Shown piece by piece: positions 56,590-64,000 of a stretch of DNA of 64,000 bases (position 1 is its first letter; every line of letters begins with the position of its first letter). The stretch comes from Dryomyza anilis (Eukaryota > Arthropoda > Insecta > Diptera > Dryomyzidae). A program made the position numbers and the translations under genes. The notes under the pieces were generated by a model. That model was not told the DNA's origin. It saw only the letters and a program-made list of their open reading frames with translations, and did not search any database. The stretch spans positions 78,994,367-79,058,366 of the forward strand of contig OX638133.1 in the NCBI GenBank assembly GCA_951804985.1. The letters run 5' to 3'.

Positions 56590-57263
56590 CAAAACACAAA
56601 AAAGCTTACACAAAAGCAAAAAAAAAAACAGCAAAAACACAAAAATAAAATGAAACCTAAAATAAACAAAAAAAAAGAAAAGCATAAGCACTAAAAAAAC
56701 AAAACCAAAAATACAAAACTAAGATACAAAAATAACAAAAACAAAAGTAAAACAAAAACAAAACACAAAGCAAAAAAAAAGTAAGGCCAAAAACATTAAA
56801 ACAAACGCAATACACACAAAAAAGCAAATAAACTAAAACAAAATCAAAAAAAAAAGAAAAAACAACAAAATCAAAAACTCAAAAACTAAAGCAAAAAAAA
56901 TAAAGTAAAACCACAAAATCAAAAGCAATAATAAAATCAAAAAGACAAAAAAGCATTAACACAAAAGTAAAACCAAAAATACAAAATAACATGAAAAGAA
57001 TACCAAAGACGCAAAATCAAAAGAAAAACTAATAATAAGTAAAAAAAAAAACACAAAAATATATAATTAAAGAAAAGTAAAAACAAGCTCAACCGAAAAA
57101 GCAAAAACACAGAAGCAAAACATAACAAAAAAACGGCAAAAAAGAAAAAAATAAAATCAAAATATATTTAAAAACAAAAACACAAAAAATCAAACACAAT
57201 CATAAAAACAAAAATACAAAATAAAATCCAAAACATGGCGTTAAAAGCAAAATTATATACAAA
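56590..57263. repeat. A-rich low-complexity tract (AAAAC/AAAGC-like)
   Basis: Irregular runs of 'acaaaaacaaaagc' type on the plus strand, resuming at 59281-59405 after the mini-me insertion. A similar tract lies in family C copy 2 (18970-19060). Confidence 0.7.
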
Positions 57264-59278
57264 TCAGTTGGGAAGGTTAGATCACCTGGGAAATTTTAAA
57301 GTAGGTGTAATTATGATAGTTAGGATTATCAAAATTATAGTCGGTCTAAGCCGACTATAAATACCCTACACTAGGGATGCCCAACTCAGCCCGTACGGGC
57401 ATTGTGCCCGTACGGGCACGAGTCAGCACGCAAGAGGGGAAGATCGGTGAAGCGGAAATGGTGAGAGGATTTTTAGAATTAGAGCCAGGGTTACCGTTGA
57501 GAATTTTGAAAATGTGTCAAAAAAGGCGCACCCGGTCAAAAAAAGTCGCAACATGTATTTTTAGTCTGTATTTATTAACAATGTAGTGTAACAAAAATAA
57601 TTAATTTATAAAAAAAACAAAGGTACAAATATTTCATATTTGCCATCGAATTCCAGATAATTCCAATATTTTTATAAGAACAAATTGTGCCTTGTACTCA
57701 AAATTTTTGTATAATTTACTAAGCAATTCTGAGTTTTCAATTAAAATAAAATATAAAGAAATAATTTCCAAATACGTTATTTGTTCTTTTGACTTAATGA
57801 TCCGGGGTTGTAAGAATCGCAAATCGATCAGTATCTTATCCGTGTTGTCTTATCGTGATTTTACTTGTTTTCGATAATAAACAATTTTTTTTTACTTTAT
57901 CTTTTATGCATAACTAAAAAAATTAACATGGAAAAAAGAAAAAAAATATCACAAATGAAGAACTTTTTATTTTACAAAATTTCAATATTGATCACATTTG
58001 ATCACTTTTATTTGGAATTTTAAATGATCTCAATTTAAATCTGATCTTTACTTTCTGAGAATGGGCAAATGTGAAATACATGAATTTTTGCCACATCTCC
58101 TATTGATTGTTGGGCTTAGATTCATCAATTTCATCGCAAATTTACGATTCATAAATCCTGATTGTCGACATGATCTACGTTCACTATTAATGAAGATGGT
58201 CTCTCGAAACCGAATGGTCATATTTCTATCAGTTTCCTGGGATACACATTATATCTCTGCAATAATTACATACGATATAGAACGGTTAGCTACACAAAAT
58301 GTCCACAATTTGTTTTCCCACTTTTTAGAATTTTTTTTGTTAACGCCATGATCGATCACTTATAACTGACAACTTGTTAGGTTATTTGTCACAAATCGGA
58401 ATTGCGGTTTTTTTTACATTATTTGCTTTGACTACAATATCCGAATTTGTAAATATTATTTTTTTTTTAAACTTATGGTCCGGAACTTTAAAAATGTCTA
58501 GAGGTCTATTTCAATAAATGTTTCTGAAATAATTTAAATAAATCTAAATAGTCTCAAAAGTTATTCCAAAATTCTAAAAAGTCGCAAAATAAGGTAATTT
58601 TTGAAAAGTCGTCTCATGGCAATAAAAAGGTCGCATTTTGCCACTTTAGTCGCATAACGGTAACCCTGCCTAGCACTCGATTGCCCGTGCAGTCAGCCGC
58701 GGGCAGGCGAGTTGGACATCCCTACCCTACACATATGTGTGGTTACCAATCAAAGTGATATATAGGTCACCAGGGTATACGAATCCTGAAAATAACTACA
58801 AACATTCAATCGCTGAAGAATTTCCATTCATTTGATACTCATATATACAAATGGGTTTGTGAACCACAAGTCTTTTCGCCGGAAAACATTATTATCATGT
58901 ATTTGAGCATGATATCAATATATATTTGACCAAAAAAGTTTACCTAAGCACGTATACATAAAAATTGATCTTTATATGTACATTTTATATGAGGTATTTG
59001 AACATAAGTGGTCGGATCATAGGTCACAATGGACCGATCTCGCACATACAGCGTAGGTATATTAGTAATCTAAGTTATAAGTTTCATTTATCTAGCTCTT
59101 CAATAAAAGTAGTAGGGATTTCAACAGACAGACTGACAGAAGGACATCGCTAAATCGACTCAGGAGGTCATGCTGATCAAGAATATATATACTTTTCCAT
59201 ACCGGAGATGCTTCCTTCTGGGTGTTACAAACGGCGTACCAAACTGAATATACCCTTTCACTCTTAGTGTAGGGTATA
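57264..59278 (+). mobile_element. mini-me/DINE-1-like element, family B copy 5, split by a hAT-type insertion
   Basis: The left part is 57264-57371 (CAGTTGGGAAGGTTAGATC ... 'ataccctacac'). It continues at 58725 ('ccctacacatatgtg') to 'tgtagggtata'. The microsatellite is reduced to 'gacagactgacagaagg'. Confidence 0.9.
57372..58724. mobile_element. Non-autonomous hAT-type element (1353 bp), TSD CCCTACAC
   Basis: Termini TAGGGATGCCCAACTC and its inverse 'gagttggacatcccta' are flanked by an exact 8-bp duplication CCCTACAC (57364-57371, 58725-58732), the size typical of hAT transposons. Subterminal GC-rich palindromes (cccgtacgggc) follow. The interior is AT-rich. ORFs at 57377-57586 and 58061-58351 show no hAT transposase or zinc-finger signature. 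Confidence 0.92.
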
Positions 59279-59405
59279 AAAAGACAGACGCAAAACGTAA
59301 GCATATTTAAAACCAAAAGCAAAATGAATAAGCTAAAAAAAATTGAATGGAAACGCAAAATGCAAAAACTCGAAATCATTAGTAAAAACAAAAGTTTAAA
59401 AGCTT

Positions 59406-61332
59406 AAACACAAGAAAAATACTATAATAAAAATATCATATAGCAGATAAATTTGTAAACCAAAGATTCATTTCGATTAAGAACAGTGTTCGTTTTAAAT
59501 ATATTTTTTTCTGTTATTTAATAATATTTTTTTATTACACATTTGCATTATATATAATGCAAATATATGATTTAAGAAAAATAACACAGACAAATCTCGA
59601 TGCGCAGCCCGGGTACAAAATAATATTCAATTAAAATATCGTTATATATTAATCCTAAAATTGATACGATTTCGAATTGAATATAATTATATTCAACTTA
59701 GTAGAAATCCCTGTTTTGATTGACTTCGTTTTTTTTTTGCCACATTATTTTTTAGCGCGCCAAATAATACGTTTTTTTTTTAACAGGCTTGAGAATAATT
59801 TTCTTAATCGCCTTAGATCCACTATAACATTCATTACTTTAATAACTTCAAAACACCAACTTTCAAAAAGTACATTCCTCAAATTACCCATGTGACCTAA
59901 CCTTCTTTACTGGTTACCAAGTATTGCATGAAATTTTTGAACTCCTTAACGCTAACTTCACAAAATAAATCTGAAGTGTTTTTATTTCATTCCTAAACCA
60001 GTCATTCATATATGAAAGCAACAAAAACAGCTCGTAAAATATAAAAAATTGCTCAATTACAATAACATTAAGCTACAATAGCTGTTGTGAAATGTATGTA
60101 GATTGAACCAAATCTGTTAAAAATGTTCAACTTGAAATTAATTTGCATATCGTTTATTGTTTTTTGTCTTAACTTACAATAATGACGCCCATTTAAAGTA
60201 AAAGTAAACAGTTTAATTTATTATTTCTTTTTATTATTTGTTAATTTCTTTATATGATTTAATGCTTTTATTGTAATTTATTCTCACAACTAAGCAATCA
60301 ACGGCTTAACAAGCTGACATGAACCAATTTTAATTTTATTCAAATTACATTTTCAATTTGTTTTGTGTATTTTTTTTTTGTGTTACGCATTTTTATAACA
60401 CCGTCAATACTTGTGTTGATCATGATCGACAGATAAACAAAAATGTTTTTTTTTGCAATATCAATAAACAGGTGAAAGGTTTTTATAAATTGCAAAAAAT
60501 ATAATACAATTTTTTATGGTACCTATTCATACAAAAAATTTTCATGTGAACGATTATTTGCGAACGAGATTTGTTTGATCGGCATTACTATTTAGAAAAT
60601 GATCAAAAATGTATCAAGAATGTGATCAACATTTTATCAAACCATTTATTTTATCTAAGAAAAAATTAAAATTGCGCCAAGTAATTCCATTCACAAGAAC
60701 TTGTTGAGCTATCACATTTTTAGCCTAAATACCAATTACCTTGATCTTTAGCCTAATGAACCAAACATTTAAATTGTTATCGTAAGATAAAGCATTGGTT
60801 AATTTGTTAAAAACAAAACATATTTTCACGAACGAATTACATCAAATTAATATACGAAATGAAAATTTACGATCACTGCATAAATCCGTACAGCACTAAA
60901 AACTATGGCAACAATTTTACAACAACATCAACCTAAAATACAGAATCCCAAAATAAAATAAAATAAAATCGCTCAAAACTGATCATAAATAAAATTAAAC
61001 GTATTTTAAACGTTGCACAGACAACGATCGCAAGTTGAAAATGTTCGGCTTGGATTTTTTTCGTCTTTTTGAGAAATTGAAGAAAATCTTAGTGGTCTCG
61101 CAGCATCGACTTATCTGTGATGGAAAATATTTTTTAACACTACAAAAAATAATTATGTTTTATGTAAATACAAAAATGATTGCAAGAAATATTATTAAAT
61201 TTTAAATACTACAGATACACGCAGATAAGTTATTATAGAAAACATAATGTAATTGCAGTCAGTTTTAGTGTTATTTCCAAATTTTTTTAATTATTTTGGT
61301 ATTATCAAAATATTTAGTTTAAAAATGTTGAA
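59406..61332. other. Intergenic AT-rich DNA; one mini-me end fragment
   Basis: Positions 59815-59925 carry a decayed minus-strand left end of the mini-me superfamily ('catgtgacctaaccttcttt'). No gene is seen. Confidence 0.45.
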
Positions 61333-61432
61333 ATTTGTAACATAATATGTTTTGTAACATAATATGTTTTGTAACATAATATGTTTTGTAACATAATATG
61401 TTTTGTAACATAATATTTTGTAACATAATATG
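61333..61432. repeat. 17-bp tandem repeat, ~6 copies
   Basis: TTTTGTAACATAATATG repeated nearly perfectly, with the last units shortened. It lies in AAACATA/TATGTTT-rich DNA resembling family K. Confidence 0.85.
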
Positions 61433-61734
61433 CTTTCGGCAAAATATATGTTTTTCCTGTGAGAACATATTTTTGAAAGTTTTAAAAATATCAAGCAGAG
61501 AAAATTCTTTTTAATGATTTTGGTAATATTTTTATAAATTCTGTAATATTCACCACACATATTAAAAAAAAAATATATGTAAAATTCATGTGAAATGTTT
61601 GCTATTATATTATATTTGCAGAAAAATAAAATTAGTATAATAAGAATAATAATAATTTATAATTAATGAAAGTTTTAATAATATATGACATTGAGATTTA
61701 CTACAAAGAAAGGTGATAACCGTATCGAATTATT

Positions 61735-61845
61735 CGATAAAGTATTTGCTACAACCTCTTAATTCGGTTGTCACAACCTCCAAGGTTGTCGCAACCTGCA
61801 AGTCGGTGACTGTTGGAGTCGGAGGTTGTGGCAACCTCCAATTAA
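61735..61845. repeat. Inverted short repeats based on GGTTGTNGCAACCT (family G)
   Basis: 'acaacctcttaattcggttg', 'caacctccaaggttgtcgca' and 'ggaggttgtggcaacctcc' alternate in both orientations. A related, more decayed stretch is at 7620-7810. Confidence 0.55.
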
Positions 61846-62111
61846 AAACCATTACAGTTACATTTATTATTTTAATTATTCGTAATACATGAAAGAACAA
61901 AACTATTTCCATTGGAAAATATAGTATATATAAATATTTTTCTACTTTTATTTACTTTATATTTCTATAGCAAGAGAGCAATTTCTATTGAATTAATTTG
62001 TTATTTTATAAATATTTTCTATAGTATTTGGCATAATTAATTCATGTATTCCCATTTTTTTTTTGTTTTGTGACCATTTTTATCTTTCTTTATTTATAAA
62101 ATTTTTACTTA

Positions 62112-62370
62112 CATGGTGTCTCCACTAGTCATAATTTATGGAAATGTTTATGTTGTACGATCAAAATGGTTTGTGAAGACACTACATGTCTTGCCATAAA
62201 CCATTTGGCATGACTGAAATGTCCCCACAAAAACTGCCATGACTTTGACATTTTGAAATAAATTCAAATCAAAATAATTACTTGCAAATTTTCATTTCAT
62301 CAATTTTTAATTTCGAATAGCATTGAACTAATTTATTTAATAAATTTGCGGTGTAAATATCAGTGATCAA
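62112..62370 (+). mobile_element. MITE family F copy 2 (one end)
   Basis: Starts 'ggtgtctccactagtcataa' and shares with 55308-55708 'ccatgactttgacattt', 'aattcaaatcaaaataatta' and 'ttgcggtgtaaatatcagtg'. The second terminus is not found. Confidence 0.6.
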
Positions 62371-63414
62371 ATATATGTTTCTTCTGATATCGTTAAATTC
62401 GTAAATAATCCACCTTCAACATACATATATTATTTAAATTTTGTTTGAAAAGGTAGCTTTTTGCGATATGTCCTTTTAAAATAGACTTTGTTCAAAACTG
62501 ACCACTATTAAATCAAGATGATATTAAAATTTTATGCAAAATTTATGACAATTTTATTATCTTAAAAATTATAGCTTAGTATTTTATTTCGCTTCACTTC
62601 ATAAGTTGCGTTCAATTGATTTATACCACCTTTTTGATTTTTATGTAGTTTTTTTTTCAATTTTTAAAGCTCCGAATCTCTGAAACCACAGCACCTGGAA
62701 TGCTGAAATTTTGCCAATATCATTTGTTTTGTGTTATTTCCCCATACTTCATCAAATACTAAGATTCATAGTAAATATTTGCATATTAATCACATTTAAT
62801 TTGTAATTTAATAATAGATATGTTTGGGAAACTAATAAAGTATAATAAATAATTGAAAATTTCATCTAATACAATAACAAAATTAAATTTTGAAACATAT
62901 TATTACTTCATATCTTTAAATATGCACACAAGTAAAATATATAAATTGCAGCAAATATATTCCGGTACAAGTTACTTATGAGATCTTTAAAATAAATATC
63001 TTAATAACATTATATAACTCCATAAGTCATGAAATGACCAATAATAATTTGAAAAATTATTTTGCTTTTTATAAATTTAATGATTACAGATGTATTATGT
63101 TTGCTGCAAACAATGTTTTTCTTTGCGTGTAATTATAATATATTTACCACCAATATAAATATAATTTATACAATAAATCAATGATTATTTCATATTTATT
63201 TCAATTTATATTAAATTTAATAAGTAGTAAAGTAAAATAGTAAAACTATATTTTGTCGATAAGTCAAATAAGTTATAATCTCTCAAAAATGTGATTGTTT
63301 TTACACACAGTGAAAACATATGTTTTGCATATTTCATAAATATGTATATATATATATATATTTTTTTTTTTTACAAATTAACCAACGCTCAGGGGATGCC
63401 CCCTATTCGTGCAA
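62371..63414. other. Intergenic, nothing recognised
   Basis: AT-rich DNA, with (TA)n and T-run at 63347-63372. Confidence 0.4.
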
Positions 63415-63440
63415 TGCACAGTGTTGATCGTAAGAAAGGA

Positions 63441-63980
63441 TTATAGGTTAAAGGGAGGAGGAAAGATGGAGTAGTGTCGGTGGATGTTTGCTTTAAATTT
63501 CCCAATATTAAAAATGTCGGGAAAAACAGAGGCAGGGAGATTGCTCCACAAACGTATCGTGCGACTGAAGAACGAATTATCTCTGTAATGCGTGGTTCTG
63601 TTGAGAACCGAGTGAACTACGAAGGGGTGGGCTTGGTTCGAAGTCCGAGTAGAACGAGAGAATACACGACCTGGTGGAATCAGGCCATGTATTTCCCTCG
63701 AACACTTACCATAGTAATACCTATAAAACAGGCTTACACACCCTACGGTCCTTCGGTGCTCAAGAGAACCAATAGAGGTTGAAATATTTTCATCCCCTAT
63801 TAAATATATTGCACGTTGTTGGATTCGATCCAGGAACTCCAAAGAAGATTTTGAAGCCCCTGCCCATATGTGCGAATTCTATTCCATCTTAGGCCGAATA
63901 TAGGTGGTGTAGGCGCAAGTCAGCGGGAGCGAAGTATGTCTTACACCGTTTCAAAAAACCGAGGCACTTGGCCGCTTCTT
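63441..63980 (-). pseudogene. 3' end of a Jockey-like LINE reverse transcriptase ORF, broken
   Basis: The 133-codon open part reads EFLDRIQQRA.YLIGD, SIGSLEHRRTVG, SLFYRYYYGKCS, HPFVVHS and LWSNLPASVFP, which is the typical C-terminal tail of LINE ORF2 downstream of the RT. Upstream on the same strand (63843-63980) the frame continues as FDVSKEAAKCLGFLKRCKTYF and NSHIWAGASKSS, but with stop codons and a frame change. The element runs toward or past the window edge. A matching relic is at 10852-11035. Confidence 0.8.
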
Positions 63981-64000
63981 TCGACACATCAAATATGTGA

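Noticed and set aside
58061..58351. 96-aa ORF inside the hAT-type element as a transposase remnant
   Set aside because: No hAT dimerisation, RW-type or BED zinc-finger motif is visible.
1..64000. CRISPR arrays, integrons, bacterial operons or riboswitches
   Set aside because: None seen. The spliced genes and TE types show nuclear insect DNA, and the regular repeats are microsatellites or minisatellites.

Overview
The window is AT-rich, TE-laden nuclear DNA of an insect, most likely a brachyceran (higher) fly. Supporting signs are short GT-AG introns mixed with multi-kb introns full of transposons, an alanine/proline-rich fly cuticular protein, a copia element that uses the internal initiator-tRNA-Met primer site, and many mini-me/DINE-1-like elements with (GACA/GACG)n cores and a conserved core reading AAGTATATATATTCTTGATCAG on one strand. 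No bacterial-type operons, CRISPR arrays or rRNA are present. The species cannot be named from the sequence alone.

Three multi-exon protein genes could be assembled by joining splice sites in frame. (1) 12054-13150 (+) is a 277-aa secreted, low-complexity cuticular protein (AAPA/SYAAPA repeats, Gly-Leu-His tail) in three exons behind a TATA box. (2) 13748-29763 (-) is a nine-exon, 582-aa protein. A signal peptide and a Methyltransf_FA ('farnesoic acid O-methyltransferase'-type) domain are joined to a complete but very divergent Cys-loop receptor: ligand-binding fold, perfect C-x13-C loop and four membrane helices. It lacks the aromatic ligand box, the vicinal cysteines and the usual pore-entry residues. 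This is the most interesting gene here. It converges with the cuticle gene, the two stop codons being about 600 bp apart. (3) 48440-54883 (+) is a five-exon, 355-aa membrane-anchored short-chain dehydrogenase/reductase most like DHRSX/retinol dehydrogenases, probably with an untranslated first exon near 42.6-42.8 kb. A 99-aa ORF at 11400 and an orphan TATA promoter with a signal-peptide-like start at 46.3 kb are weaker candidates.

The rest is mainly mobile DNA. There is an intact copia-type LTR retrotransposon (31713-36003, one 1305-aa ORF, near-identical 181-bp LTRs, TSD TGTTT), inserted in an older MITE-like repeat. A hAT-type element (57372-58724, TSD CCCTACAC) is nested in a mini-me element, which is itself nested in A-rich low-complexity DNA. 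There is a piggyBac-like non-autonomous element (17811-18640, TTAA TSD). Two tRNA-derived SINE families occur, one with four copies and an (ATT)n tail, one 142 bp long with an 11-bp TSD. Several MITE families, two decayed LINE 3' ends, and about a dozen mini-me/DINE-like copies or fragments complete the list.

Tandem and palindromic structures include a three-copy array of ~950-1010 bp units (2167-5109) whose units start with a mini-me terminus, a 19-bp minisatellite over 1.2 kb (52135-53400), a ~94-bp near-perfect hairpin (49610-49833) and a ~300-bp-arm inverted repeat (44866-45475). The last three lie inside the dehydrogenase transcription unit or its inferred first intron.
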